A stretch of DNA of 64,000 nucleotides from a virus: the IMG/VR virus record IMGVR_UViG_3300032224_001676, positions 62,001-126,000 of that record. One strand, given 5' to 3'. Below the pieces are notes generated by a model, which saw nothing but the letters and a program-made list of their open reading frames with translations, did not search any database and had not been told where the DNA came from. Position numbers and translations under genes: made by a program. How positions within the stretch are numbered: the stretch's first letter is position 1; each line of letters begins with the position of its first letter. Positions 50,835-59,767 of the stretch are shown here, in pieces.

Positions 50835-52028
50835 TTAAGAAGCCAAACCTATTTTAATTGTATGACCCCATCCATTTTCTTTTACTGATTCTACATCATC
50901 GCCACTTGAACATATAACCATCATCATTGGCTTAAATGTTTTAACTTCATTTATGCCTATATGGCCATCAGTTAATATAATAAGACTATTAAACTCTTTA
51001 TGATCGTTAAAATATGCAATAAATGGATTCATATCAGTACCACCTCTACCTGTTATTTTATCAGGTATGTCACCTTTATATTCATATATATTAGTGATAT
51101 CGGCGTCACCTTCAGCTATAGTGATCGACACGCCAGTTTTATGCATATGATTAATCTCATTAAAAAACTCAATTAAATCTTCATTACCAACTGAACCTGA
51201 TGTATCAACTCCTACTAATATTTTCTTTTTAGTTTTGATTTTTAATGCTGGGTTTTCTTGGAAGCGTTTGTTTAGTTTACGTCTTGTTTTTTTAGTGTAC
51301 GTTTTTGATGATGTACCACAAAATCGTCTAAAATATGTTTTCCAATCGTATGATGGTTCTGAGTCTTCAAGCATTCCGTCAATCCAACTTTGTAATTCTG
51401 CTGGTATAAATCCTCTATCTTTTTGTGAACTAACAATATCTTTAATTTGATGTTCAATTTGTGCTTTAGCTAATTTAACATCAGCTTCACTCATTCCATC
51501 AAATTCTTTCCATGTTGGGTGTAAACCATCAAATTCCCCAGGTCCTGTTAAAGCATCCATTAAACCCTGTAATAATGGACTTGTACCTTCATCTAATGCT
51601 TTTTGCAGTAGGTTGTAATATACTTTGGTGCCTGCTTTTTCAGGTAAATCTAACTCAGGAAATGACGATAATAATATAATACCTTCTGTTGGGTAATATT
51701 CTGGTGTTAGATACTGGTTGATTTCTAAGTCTGCTGCTATGTTATGTAATTCTTGGTTTGGAAACCATTCTCTGTCTTCTAAATGATTAAAACAGATATG
51801 CAGTAATTCATGTTTTAATAACCCAATTTTCTTTTTATCATTGTCTAATGAGTCCCAAAAATCTTTATTAACTGCTAATTGGTAGTTAATGTTTTGTTTA
51901 CATACACCAGCAGTGGGCACATCTTTTCTTTCAACTTTATTAAGTGTTGATAAAAATAAACCATAAAATGGTTCACTAAACATTAACTGTTTACCTATTC
52001 GTGATAAGTCTTCTTGTAAATTTGTCAT
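50835..52028 (-). CDS. VWA-domain protein with HExxH motif (DUF2201-like)
   Basis: The 397-aa protein contains LLKHELLHICFNHLEDRE at about 70-87, a putative zinc-metallopeptidase HExxH (H73, H77). A VWA MIDAS, GVDTSGSVGNED, follows at about 273-284 (D275, S277, S279). A GRGGTDMNPFIAYF block and LIILTDGHIG complete the metal site. This combination is known as the DUF2201/VWA-like family, encoded beside MoxR ATPases. A role as the metallopeptidase or scaffold partner of the AAA+ protein is inferred; proteolysis is untested. The preceding promoter-like box reads TATTTTTA. Confidence 0.8.
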   Translation of the reverse strand: MTNLQEDLSRIGKQLMFSEPFYGLFLSTLNKVERKDVPTAGVCKQNINYQLAVNKDFWDSLDNDKKKIGLLKHELLHICFNHLEDREWFPNQELHNIAADLEINQYLTPEYYPTEGIILLSSFPELDLPEKAGTKVYYNLLQKALDEGTSPLLQGLMDALTGPGEFDGLHPTWKEFDGMSEADVKLAKAQIEHQIKDIVSSQKDRGFIPAELQSWIDGMLEDSEPSYDWKTYFRRFCGTSSKTYTKKTRRKLNKRFQENPALKIKTKKKILVGVDTSGSVGNEDLIEFFNEINHMHKTGVSITIAEGDADITNIYEYKGDIPDKITGRGGTDMNPFIAYFNDHKEFNSLIILTDGHIGINEVKTFKPMMMVICSSGDDVESVKENGWGHTIKIGLAS

Positions 52029-52051
52029 AACCTTTTTTTTGTAAAAATAAT

Positions 52052-52071
52052 AAAAAATGGCCCGAAGGCCA
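52052..52071 (-). terminator. GGCC-UUCG-GGCC terminator, copy 2
   Basis: Coding-strand TGGCC-TTCG-GGCCA followed by TTTTTTA, just after the heptosyltransferase-like gene. Near identical to the copies at 46979 and 54425. Confidence 0.9.
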
Positions 52072-52075
52072 AATT

Positions 52076-53122
52076 TTATTTTTGAATTTTTTCTTTTATA
52101 ACTTTTAATACATCTTCTTTTGAGACAGGATGTAATACTTCTTCGTATTTAATACTTTCTCTAGGATGATTTTTATTATATATTCTAGTAATATTTTCTG
52201 TTGGTTCATGATATGGAGGAGTGAAATCACTAATTAAAAATACATGAGAGCCACATCCCCACGCTAACCATGATAAGCCTGATGAGTTACCGACAAAAAA
52301 TTCAGATTCGGCTAAATCTTTAATGCGATCTTCTAGTGGATAATCACCTGATTTGTTAGTAACATTTTTTAAATATGAGTATTCTTTACTAATTACTACA
52401 ACTTCGTATCCATATTCATTGAATAAATCAACGATAGCTTGCCATCCTCCTATAATATTCCATTCTTTAGTTTTTAAACTAGCATACTCACTAATACAAA
52501 CTTTTTTCTTGCGTGGAATATTAGGATAGTTAATTTTTGGTTTAGATTCTTTATATTCTAATCCTAAAATATCAGAAGCAATTTTTTGTAATGGGTTATT
52601 TAAATATAAACTAGGTTGATACACTTTATTAGGACTGTTATTAGTACCTATATAATATTGAGCAGCAACATTAGTGATTTTAGTGTTAGGAGCTACAAAC
52701 ATTATGTTTGGGTATATTTGTTCAAATAATTCGTTAAAAAACGTAGAACATATTACATGACATTTATGTTTAATTCTAAATTGGTCTACATAATCAATCC
52801 ATGCTAAATTATCACCTAATGCTCTAGCATCCATTTTAATGAACACTACTTTATTTTCTAAATCTAAAGTATAAGTTCCTAATATGTTGCTTTCTAAATC
52901 TTTAAAAATCAATTTCCATTTAGTGTAATACTGTCTAAACCCAGGAACTGGTTTATTGTCTAGTTTAACTAACCTAAAGTCTACTAGTTTATTAGTTTCA
53001 TCATCTATAAATTCTACTATTATAGATGAATTTATTTCACTTTCAACTTCAGGGGAAGCTGTAATGATTGGTGTTCCTACCTCTAATGGTAAGTTAGTTG
53101 AAAAATCGATTTTTATATTCAT
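52076..53122 (-). CDS. O-heptosyltransferase-like protein (autotransporter Aah/TibC type)
   Basis: The 348-aa protein contains KVVFIKMDARALGDNLAWID, then QFRIKHKCHVICSTFFNELF, YPNIMFVAP and LQKIASDILGLEYKES. These blocks follow the autotransporter strand-loop-strand O-heptosyltransferase family (Aah/TibC), which transfers heptose to Ser/Thr of surface adhesins. The GT-B-like C-terminal half includes YEVVVISKEYSYLK and FFVGNSSGLSWLAWGC. Iron-binding Cys positions of TibC were not verified. The ATG is overlapped by 4 bases with the FAD gene stop upstream, so they form a coupled pair. Sugar donor and target are unknown. Confidence 0.68.
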   Translation of the reverse strand: MNIKIDFSTNLPLEVGTPIITASPEVESEINSSIIVEFIDDETNKLVDFRLVKLDNKPVPGFRQYYTKWKLIFKDLESNILGTYTLDLENKVVFIKMDARALGDNLAWIDYVDQFRIKHKCHVICSTFFNELFEQIYPNIMFVAPNTKITNVAAQYYIGTNNSPNKVYQPSLYLNNPLQKIASDILGLEYKESKPKINYPNIPRKKKVCISEYASLKTKEWNIIGGWQAIVDLFNEYGYEVVVISKEYSYLKNVTNKSGDYPLEDRIKDLAESEFFVGNSSGLSWLAWGCGSHVFLISDFTPPYHEPTENITRIYNKNHPRESIKYEEVLHPVSKEDVLKVIKEKIQK

Positions 53123-54408
53123 AATAAATTTTCTGCTACGTAAATTCCATGTGCGCCACTAACTGTTATACCTCTAGCACTCAAAGCATCTCCTACAAAA
53201 TGTACATTAGGATAATTAGTTAAAGCTAAATTAGTATAATCAACTAGTGGTTCAGGACTTAAATATTTTACTTCAGGTATATACATTCCCCAATCATTTC
53301 CAAATTCAAATACTTTATTCATTTGATCAATAAAGTTAATAATGTAATCAGCGTATTCACCCATTACTTCTTTAAATTGATTTAAATTAAAAATTTGAAC
53401 TGTGTTAACATTTTCGCCTTCAGATGTTTGTGATGGTGTACGAGATGGACTATAATATAATCCAATATTCCTAAATTGTAGTTTACTTACTATTTCACGT
53501 GACCATTCAAATGGATTTTCAATACCTTTAATTTCCATTAAAATACCAAAATTAGTCATATCATTTCTAAATTCTTCACCTTTTTTAGCGTGACCATTAT
53601 AAGTAATATCACCATATGTTTCCTCTACTGCTACATATGCTGCGTTATTGTTAGTACAGAACGAACGTAATGATACATTGTCAAACTTTTGATATAGTTT
53701 AAAATCATAACTAACATCAATTAACTTTTGGAAATATTTTTGTGGTGCCTCAAAACGTACTCCAATTTGTACTGATTTTGGTTCAGTTGGTAGATTATAT
53801 TGGTTAGATACTTTTTGGGCAAAGTCAATACCTGATTTGCCTACAGCAAATATAAGAGTATCATACATTATTGCTTCGTTTTCTCCATACCCATCAATAT
53901 AATTAACCCAATTGTTAGCTAAATTTAAATTAGTAACTTCTATCCCCCACATAAAATTAACACCATTGTCAATTAAATATTGATACCATGTTTTAGCAAT
54001 TTCATGTAGATAATTTGAACCAATATGCCATACAGGGAACAAACGTAATCCAAAATACGGTTTAATAAAATCAGGTTCTGCTTGTGGGTCAGAGCAAAAT
54101 ATTTCCTCTGGTTTAGGATGGAAACGTCTAAAGTTGTTAATGACTTGATCCATTAACCCCATTGCTTTTTCTTCACCACAATACTTTGATAATACACCTC
54201 CGATAGCAGTATGGTATGTTAATTTACCATCTGACCATCCACCTGCTCCTAACATTCCTGTCATTACCTCTTCAGGTAAACGATTATGTGGGTCATTTCC
54301 TTTGTCTATGATTGTAATTAATTCACCTGGGTAACCATTATCGATTAATTTTGTAGCTGCGTTTATGCCTGCTACACCAGCGCCTACTATAACTATTTTT
54401 TTATTCAT
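53119..54408 (-). CDS. FAD-dependent oxidoreductase, COG2509-like
   Basis: The 429-aa protein starts IVIVGAGVAGINAATKL (GxGxxG dinucleotide-binding motif at 9-14). It has GAGGWSDGKLTYHTAIGGVL at about 55-74, which fits the GG.G.fSDGKL block of the uncharacterised COG2509 FAD dehydrogenases. The C-terminal part closes with HFVGDALSARGITVSGAHGI, an FAD-contact segment. The substrate is unknown. It lies in an operon with the heptosyltransferase-like gene and between two identical terminators. Such genes are rare in phages as far as I know. Confidence 0.78.
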   Translation of the reverse strand: MNKKIVIVGAGVAGINAATKLIDNGYPGELITIIDKGNDPHNRLPEEVMTGMLGAGGWSDGKLTYHTAIGGVLSKYCGEEKAMGLMDQVINNFRRFHPKPEEIFCSDPQAEPDFIKPYFGLRLFPVWHIGSNYLHEIAKTWYQYLIDNGVNFMWGIEVTNLNLANNWVNYIDGYGENEAIMYDTLIFAVGKSGIDFAQKVSNQYNLPTEPKSVQIGVRFEAPQKYFQKLIDVSYDFKLYQKFDNVSLRSFCTNNNAAYVAVEETYGDITYNGHAKKGEEFRNDMTNFGILMEIKGIENPFEWSREIVSKLQFRNIGLYYSPSRTPSQTSEGENVNTVQIFNLNQFKEVMGEYADYIINFIDQMNKVFEFGNDWGMYIPEVKYLSPEPLVDYTNLALTNYPNVHFVGDALSARGITVSGAHGIYVAENLL

Positions 54409-54424
54409 ATGCTATAAAAATAAT

Positions 54425-54444
54425 AAAGAATGGCCCGAAGGCCA
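54425..54444 (-). terminator. GGCC-UUCG-GGCC terminator, copy 3
   Basis: Coding-strand TTTGGCC-TTCG-GGCCATTCTTTATT after the 926-aa gene. The stem is unchanged; the T tract is interrupted by one C. Confidence 0.85.
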
Positions 54445-54470
54445 AACTTTATTTTAAAATTTCAAATATA

Positions 54471-57251
54471 TTACTTAATTATGCCTGCTAATTTTTGCAT
54501 TCTTGTAAATGACTCTTTTATAGGTTGTGTTGGTTTATTTTGAGTTGCTTTTTCATTTCTATCAGCAGCTGTCTCAGTGTTAGTAAGTTCATTAGCAGCC
54601 GCAACAATTGCTCCTCTAATTTGTGATTTATTCTTTAAGAACTCTGGGCTGAGGAATGGTATTATTTCGCGTAAAATAACTTGTATAGCTTCTTCAGCAC
54701 TGTCGATATTTTTAAAACGAGTTACTAAAGTAGGATTTTTAAGAATGTTTTGGATAGCAGTAGAAGCATCTTTTTCTTCTTCTGTAATCCTGTTTCTCAT
54801 TCCGTACATTAAACTTCGTAGTTTTGTCTTGTCTTGAATTAATTTTGGGTTAAATATACCTATAAGACCAGTAACAAGATCTTTAAGTTCATCTTTTTTG
54901 TTAATTAATTTAAGGTATCGTTGTATATCTTTTCTTTTCCCAATTTCTGCTCCCACTTTATCCGCGTCTGGTTGAGCTTTAGTACTTTTAGAATTTCTAT
55001 CAAAATCACCAGTTCGTATTTGTTGTGCTGTGTCACCAGGTTTCATATAAACATAATTTCCTCCAGCTTGGGGTGCAAACCCCATACCTTGGAGTTCTTT
55101 TTGTTCTTGTTTAGAAAGTTTTGAAGGATCTACAATACTAACATCTGTATTTCCGTCTGCAGCATACATGCTTCCTAATAATGCTATAATAGCTACTCTG
55201 TTAGCTTTAATTTCTTCAGGTGTTATTCCTAATTCACTGAATAAATCATCAATAGCAGCCTCTTGTAAGTAAATTTGGGCTTCAGTTACTTGTGTAATTG
55301 GAGCTTGTGTATTAGCTCCAGGTTTAGTAGCAACTGCTTTAGCTCTTGGAGCTAACTCAATACCAGTAAGAGCAGATACTTTTTTCAGAAATGAATCTGG
55401 TGATTTTCTAAGATTTGGGATAAGTTTAGCTAATTTTTTAGCTGTTTCTGAAGCGTTACTGTCTTGAATTTTTTTAAAGTCGTTGTCTGAAAGACTAGTT
55501 ATAGTGTTTTTACCTAATTGTGTAAAAATATTAAGTTTAGGACTCATGCGAGATAAAACCATCGCTATTTGTCCATTTCTATTTAATTTAGATAAATTAG
55601 TAACGTCTTGTTTAGCTTGAGCAGGTCTAATAGGAGCAGCCTTTTTATCAGATACATCTAATGGTGGAAGTACTACACCAGTTTTATCAGATTTATTTGA
55701 TGATGTTTTTGGTGTTTCTTCATCAGATGGTTTTTCTTTTTCTGATGGTTTTTCTTTTTTACCACCGTATGTGTCAAAAAGAGGATCATATCCTAATAAA
55801 GTTGTAGGATTAGGAGGTGTTACTGGGGCGTCTTTTTCTCCAACTTCACCTACTCTAATAGCAGATTGGGTGGCTGTGTCATCGGTTCTATCAATTTGGG
55901 TTAATTTATCAATGTCGTTTCCCCCACCAATTTTTAACTCATATGTCCCTCCATCTTCTAGCTCAATTGTGTTTCCACTTCTAGTATATTTTATACCATC
56001 TTCTTTTAATTGAGATTCAATATCATCAATAGCTGCCTCAGCAGTGTTATTAGCTCTATTAACATTTAAGTCTCCTCCTTGTGCATCTACATTAGAGTTA
56101 TTAGCAGAGTGACTTGATGCTCCTAAAATTGTTTCAGAATAGTTTTGACCATTCTTTAAGAATTTAATAATATCAGCATTTTCCTGGCTAATTTTCTTTA
56201 AATCGTCTTGGTCTAATTGGCTAGAACCATTTTTAAATTTAATAAAGTTAACAGTTTGATTATCATCACTATCAATATCTAATCCTTGTTTTTTAGCATC
56301 TGCTAAATCTGGGTTATCTGTCTCTAAATCTCCTAAATCGTCTGATGAGTCGTCAGCATCGTCGCCTCCATCATCACCTCCATTGTCATCGGGAGATTGT
56401 CCATTATCATCTAAAGCAGCACCAGATTGCCCACCAGCATCTGCTGAAGATTCCCCATTTAAAAAGCTGTTAATTTGATCATTAGAGAAACCTGCTTTAG
56501 CAAGTTGTCTAATAGTTTCTTGAGAAGCAGCATCGCTTCCATCCATATCAATATCTGTTACTGCATCTACGGCATTTCCTATATCGTCAGCTAACCCAAC
56601 ATAAGCTGTACCTAAAAACATTGCGCCTGAAAGAAGTTTACCTATAAGCGTATCAGTAAAAAATTTATTGAGAGAAGATATTACTCCTTTATTTTCAGTT
56701 TTACCTGCTTTATTAAGTTTACTTCCAACTGATTTCCATGTGTCTTTAGTAATAAATATTTCTTTTGTTTGGTCGCCTTCTTCGTCTGTAGGTTGATCAA
56801 AATAATAACCTTCTACACCATTAACTGTAACCCATTTTGGTTCCTCAGCCTTTGCTTCATTTAATGATTTGTTTTTTATAATACTAATTGCAGCTGCTAC
56901 TTCTTCTTTATTTTTAAGATCTATTCCTGCGTTACGTAATGCACTTAATGCTGCTAATGCTTCAGCTGGTTTTTTAGTAGATGTTAATGATTTGAGAAAC
57001 TTATCTAATTTTGGGAGTTGTTTTTTAGAAAAATTATCCTTTACAACTGAGAAGAATTTTTTAAGTTTGTTTTCCGTTAACTGGCTTTCTAATAGTGTAG
57101 ATCTGCGAGTTAATAAATGTTCTTTAATGAGAAAATTAAGTAGAACATTATGGTTTTTAGTGTATGTTATTTTATTATGATTTTTATTAGTAGGTTGAGC
57201 ACCCGCTAATTTTTGCATACGAGCGAACTGCTCGTTAAGAGGTTGTATCAT
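54471..57251 (-). CDS. Large putative internal/ejected virion protein with OmpA-like domain
   Basis: The 926-aa protein has the MQKLAG targeting peptide at both ends: LNEQFARMQKLAGAQP near the N terminus and IKESFTRMQKLAGIIK at the C terminus. A hydrophobic stretch (GKLLSGAMFLGTAYVGLADD) sits around 204-225. An acidic Asp/Gly-rich linker follows (about 265-320). An OmpA-like segment comes at about 337-450 (FIKFKNGSSQLDQDDLKKIS, ... ILGASSHSANNSN...). OmpA-like domains bind peptidoglycan. The layout suggests a protein packaged in the head and ejected to aid DNA transit or wall contact. No lytic active site was recognised. It overlaps the cupin-like gene by 4 bases. Confidence 0.55.
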   Translation of the reverse strand: MIQPLNEQFARMQKLAGAQPTNKNHNKITYTKNHNVLLNFLIKEHLLTRRSTLLESQLTENKLKKFFSVVKDNFSKKQLPKLDKFLKSLTSTKKPAEALAALSALRNAGIDLKNKEEVAAAISIIKNKSLNEAKAEEPKWVTVNGVEGYYFDQPTDEEGDQTKEIFITKDTWKSVGSKLNKAGKTENKGVISSLNKFFTDTLIGKLLSGAMFLGTAYVGLADDIGNAVDAVTDIDMDGSDAASQETIRQLAKAGFSNDQINSFLNGESSADAGGQSGAALDDNGQSPDDNGGDDGGDDADDSSDDLGDLETDNPDLADAKKQGLDIDSDDNQTVNFIKFKNGSSQLDQDDLKKISQENADIIKFLKNGQNYSETILGASSHSANNSNVDAQGGDLNVNRANNTAEAAIDDIESQLKEDGIKYTRSGNTIELEDGGTYELKIGGGNDIDKLTQIDRTDDTATQSAIRVGEVGEKDAPVTPPNPTTLLGYDPLFDTYGGKKEKPSEKEKPSDEETPKTSSNKSDKTGVVLPPLDVSDKKAAPIRPAQAKQDVTNLSKLNRNGQIAMVLSRMSPKLNIFTQLGKNTITSLSDNDFKKIQDSNASETAKKLAKLIPNLRKSPDSFLKKVSALTGIELAPRAKAVATKPGANTQAPITQVTEAQIYLQEAAIDDLFSELGITPEEIKANRVAIIALLGSMYAADGNTDVSIVDPSKLSKQEQKELQGMGFAPQAGGNYVYMKPGDTAQQIRTGDFDRNSKSTKAQPDADKVGAEIGKRKDIQRYLKLINKKDELKDLVTGLIGIFNPKLIQDKTKLRSLMYGMRNRITEEEKDASTAIQNILKNPTLVTRFKNIDSAEEAIQVILREIIPFLSPEFLKNKSQIRGAIVAAANELTNTETAADRNEKATQNKPTQPIKESFTRMQKLAGIIK

Positions 57252-57508
57252 GATTTATAAATTTTCAATTTTAAAGTGCCAGTTCCTTTTATAACACGAT
57301 GCCACTCATGTTTAGGAATAAATATTGGAGAATCCATAGAAGTTGGTAACTGATTTTCAAGTTGTATTTTCCAATCAGTTTCTCCTATAATTTCTACAGT
57401 GCGATGCTCATTATCTCTATGCCACATCAATTCAATAGGATCTATATTTTCGCTAAATTCACGAATAATATACTTATCTGTAACTTCTATATCTATGTAA
57501 GGTCTCAT
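57248..57508 (-). CDS. Small cupin-like protein
   Basis: The 86-aa protein contains IELMWHRDNEHRTVEIIGET, then DWKIQLENQLP and FIPKHEWHRVIKGTGTLKLK. The WHRDxExR...IPxxxWHRvikG pattern is frequent among T4-like phages and resembles a single cupin barrel with His residues for a metal. No substrate is known. Overlaps both neighbours by 4 bases, so translation is coupled within this packed region. Confidence 0.65.
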   Translation of the reverse strand: MRPYIDIEVTDKYIIREFSENIDPIELMWHRDNEHRTVEIIGETDWKIQLENQLPTSMDSPIFIPKHEWHRVIKGTGTLKLKIYKS

Positions 57509-57756
57509 TCTGCTTTAGGCAAGAACCAATTAGAACACCACATTGATGGATCTTTTATCTGCTCATTAGTTATAGGATCTATTAATTCATTAGTACCCAT
57601 ATAATTTTGGTAATTTTTATTACCACAGTAGTGTTTATCCTCTTGCATGCTGTAAAATCTACAAACATGACATCCAAATCCATCATGTGAATACATGTAT
57701 GGTGGGTATTTTTTCTCTGTTTGAGTTTCGCTTAATAAGTCAATTAGTTTAATCAT
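57505..57756 (-). CDS. Small cysteine-rich protein
   Basis: The 83-aa protein begins MIKLIDLLSETQTEKK and has four Cys: CHVCRF, YCGN and WCSNWF. This could form a zinc or iron-sulfur site; the spacing recalls HiPIP- or rubredoxin-like folds. The N-terminal helix resembles the tag-like N termini of neighbouring proteins. No named family. Confidence 0.55.
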   Translation of the reverse strand: MIKLIDLLSETQTEKKYPPYMYSHDGFGCHVCRFYSMQEDKHYCGNKNYQNYMGTNELIDPITNEQIKDPSMWCSNWFLPKAE

Positions 57757-57760
57757 TTTA

Positions 57761-58165
57761 TTATAGACCTTTTAGTTCAATATCGCCAATTTGTTTAAAA
57801 TAGTTTACACCGTCTATTCTACGGATATCACCTATGATGCCTTTAACATCTTCTTTTCCAAATCCACCTTTACCTATATAAGGATGAGGGTCAACTTTAA
57901 TACTTAATACAGATTCATCAGTTTGAGGAGTTATATTTTCTCCTTCAGCTGGTTTAGTAGACACAATTGTAACACCAGTTAAAGAACGAATATCTGATAG
58001 TACTTCTTCTTTGTTGCGTTTATTGGTATTTACTGATAAAAGGCCTTTAAATTTATATACAGTAGATTTTGTCACAGCTTCGGCCATATTGCCACTTTTA
58101 GGGCGGATATGAGCTATTTCATCTAGTATTTCTCTTATTGTTTGTTTGATTTTATGTTGGTTCAT
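57761..58165 (-). CDS. Small protein with amphipathic N-terminal helix
   Basis: I choose the ATG at 58163-58165 (134 aa), 5 bases after the upstream stop; the alternative ATG at 58189 would overlap that gene by 19 bases. It begins MNQHKIKQTIREILDEIAHI, the recurrent amphipathic helix. Then a small alpha/beta part follows with KFKGLLSVNTNKRNKEEVL and IGDIRRIDGVNYFKQIGD, a ferredoxin-like or ACT-like beta-alpha pattern. Unknown function; probably packaged. Confidence 0.5.
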   Translation of the reverse strand: MNQHKIKQTIREILDEIAHIRPKSGNMAEAVTKSTVYKFKGLLSVNTNKRNKEEVLSDIRSLTGVTIVSTKPAEGENITPQTDESVLSIKVDPHPYIGKGGFGKEDVKGIIGDIRRIDGVNYFKQIGDIELKGL

Positions 58166-58170
58166 ATTAA

Positions 58171-59052
58171 TTATTTTGTTTTTCCCCATTTTTTACCCTT
58201 ACCTTTAGTTTTACATTGGGCGGGTGTAGGCCGACATGATGGGTATTTAGCGCGGTTTTCGCCTTTTTTGCGACCACAAGACTTACACTTACCATCACGG
58301 CATGTGTTACAGTCTACCCAACCGCCTTCTTTACCAGGTGTCCCTTTACGTTTAAACCATTTATGTAATGATTCATCTTCTGAGATAAGTTCATATTTCC
58401 ATTTTTGAATTGATTCTAAATAACTACGAGCCGCGGATTTGTCTTTAGTAAAAGATAGTAATTTACCTTGATCCTTTTTTAAGATTATTTGTCTTAATTT
58501 ATTTTTAAAATTATTTGTGTTAATTTTTTTATTTTCTATTGAATTTATATCAATATTTAATCCTGTGTTATTGGTATAGTATATATATTCAAAAGAAAAA
58601 TTAGGATCTAAACGAGCTATAACTTCCTTTTCATGCTTAAACGTGCTATATAAGTTATTGTATAATTCATTATCTTGATTATCTTCTAAAAATTTATCTA
58701 AATCAATATACTCTGTATTTTGTTTTATAATAACAATTAAAGGATTTAAATCTAAAACTCTATATATTTCTCCTTTATTAGTATATCCGTTCCTTTTAAG
58801 GTAAAGAAATATAGATTCTGGGAATTTATCTGGTCTTTTAAAATCCGCAGTATTTATCCAAGACCCAAGAAATTTAGGTATATTTAATTCTTCTTTTAAA
58901 TTTTTCCAGATTTTACCTTGACGACATCTAACAATAGCCCCAGATTTGTAAGCAGATGGTTTATCGTACTTACGATCAGCAATGCGTTTACAACGATCCG
59001 CTTTTTTCTTCTTTTCTTCAAGAAGTTGTCTTAGTATCTCTGTAATTTTCAT
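58171..59052 (-). CDS. Cys-rich DUF5872-like protein with amphipathic N terminus
   Basis: The 293-aa protein begins MKITEILRQLLEEKKKKADR. It has an early basic block (ADRKYDKPSAYKSGAIVRCR) and a C-terminal Cys-rich module: HKWFKRKGTPGKEGGWVDCN, then CRDGKCKSCGRKKGENRAKY and SCRPTPAQCK. This GWvdC...Cgr...YPaCRP module occurs in many T4-like phages and giant viruses (I associate it with DUF5872, by memory). It may bind zinc or nucleic acid. The very basic C terminus (KGKGKKWGKTK) fits DNA binding inside the head. Confidence 0.55.
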   Translation of the reverse strand: MKITEILRQLLEEKKKKADRCKRIADRKYDKPSAYKSGAIVRCRQGKIWKNLKEELNIPKFLGSWINTADFKRPDKFPESIFLYLKRNGYTNKGEIYRVLDLNPLIVIIKQNTEYIDLDKFLEDNQDNELYNNLYSTFKHEKEVIARLDPNFSFEYIYYTNNTGLNIDINSIENKKINTNNFKNKLRQIILKKDQGKLLSFTKDKSAARSYLESIQKWKYELISEDESLHKWFKRKGTPGKEGGWVDCNTCRDGKCKSCGRKKGENRAKYPSCRPTPAQCKTKGKGKKWGKTK

Positions 59053-59053
59053 A

Positions 59054-59767
59054 TTACCAGTATCCTGAAAATGTTGTTTTGATTCCTAATAATTTAGCGT
59101 AGCGGGGTAAACGGCATGACCAATATGAAGCTTTTGTCTTATCTTTCTTTTGAGGACAATTATGACGTTTAGAGAACGCTTGGCGCGCTTTAGGGTTATT
59201 TAGTTTAGCATGTAATCCACCTCCGGCCATACCAAATGATACTTTTTTAATACGTTTGGTTTTAGGATCTCTAACATAAACGTAGAATTTTTTAGAACCC
59301 CCACGATGAGGTTTATTAAGAGGTGGAGTTTTCTTTTTACCATCTTCAGATATAGGCTCATCAGATATGGTATTAATATCAGCTGCTTCTGAGTCTTCTG
59401 CTTCCATAATTGGGAAGTCAAGAGGAACTATTTTGTTCTCGAATACACCCACAACACCTAAATCTGTTTTCTCAAATAGTTCTTTATCAGTACCTTGTAA
59501 TTCTATAATGCCTTGTTTCCACAAATTTCTAGCTTCAATAACTAGATTGATATGAGATGTTGATGCGGCGCGGAAAACACTTTCGTTAATCGCGATTTTA
59601 TTGGTTATATGATACCTTAAATTCTCAGAAATAGGAGCATCGTATTGTTTAGATTCATTTAATATAGGCGCTTTATTGCAGTTGCGAGAACATCCACAAT
59701 CACACTTTTTTTTAGATTTTAATCTAATTAATGCTTCTTTAAGTATTTTATCTTCTAAACTTTTCAT
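59054..59767 (-). CDS. Cys-rich phage protein with conserved C-terminal module
   Basis: The 237-aa protein begins MKSLEDKILKEALIRLKSKK, then a CDCGCSRNC cluster. An acidic middle (EAEDSEAADINTISDEPISE) follows. The C-terminal module is KKFYVYVRDPKTKRIKKVSF, then FSKRHNCPQKKDKTKASYWS and CRLPRYAKLLG. That module recurs in many phage genomes and probably binds nucleic acid or metal. It overlaps the nuclease-like gene by 4 bases. Function unknown; packaged-protein role inferred from the tag-like N terminus. Confidence 0.55.
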   Translation of the reverse strand: MKSLEDKILKEALIRLKSKKKCDCGCSRNCNKAPILNESKQYDAPISENLRYHITNKIAINESVFRAASTSHINLVIEARNLWKQGIIELQGTDKELFEKTDLGVVGVFENKIVPLDFPIMEAEDSEAADINTISDEPISEDGKKKTPPLNKPHRGGSKKFYVYVRDPKTKRIKKVSFGMAGGGLHAKLNNPKARQAFSKRHNCPQKKDKTKASYWSCRLPRYAKLLGIKTTFSGYW

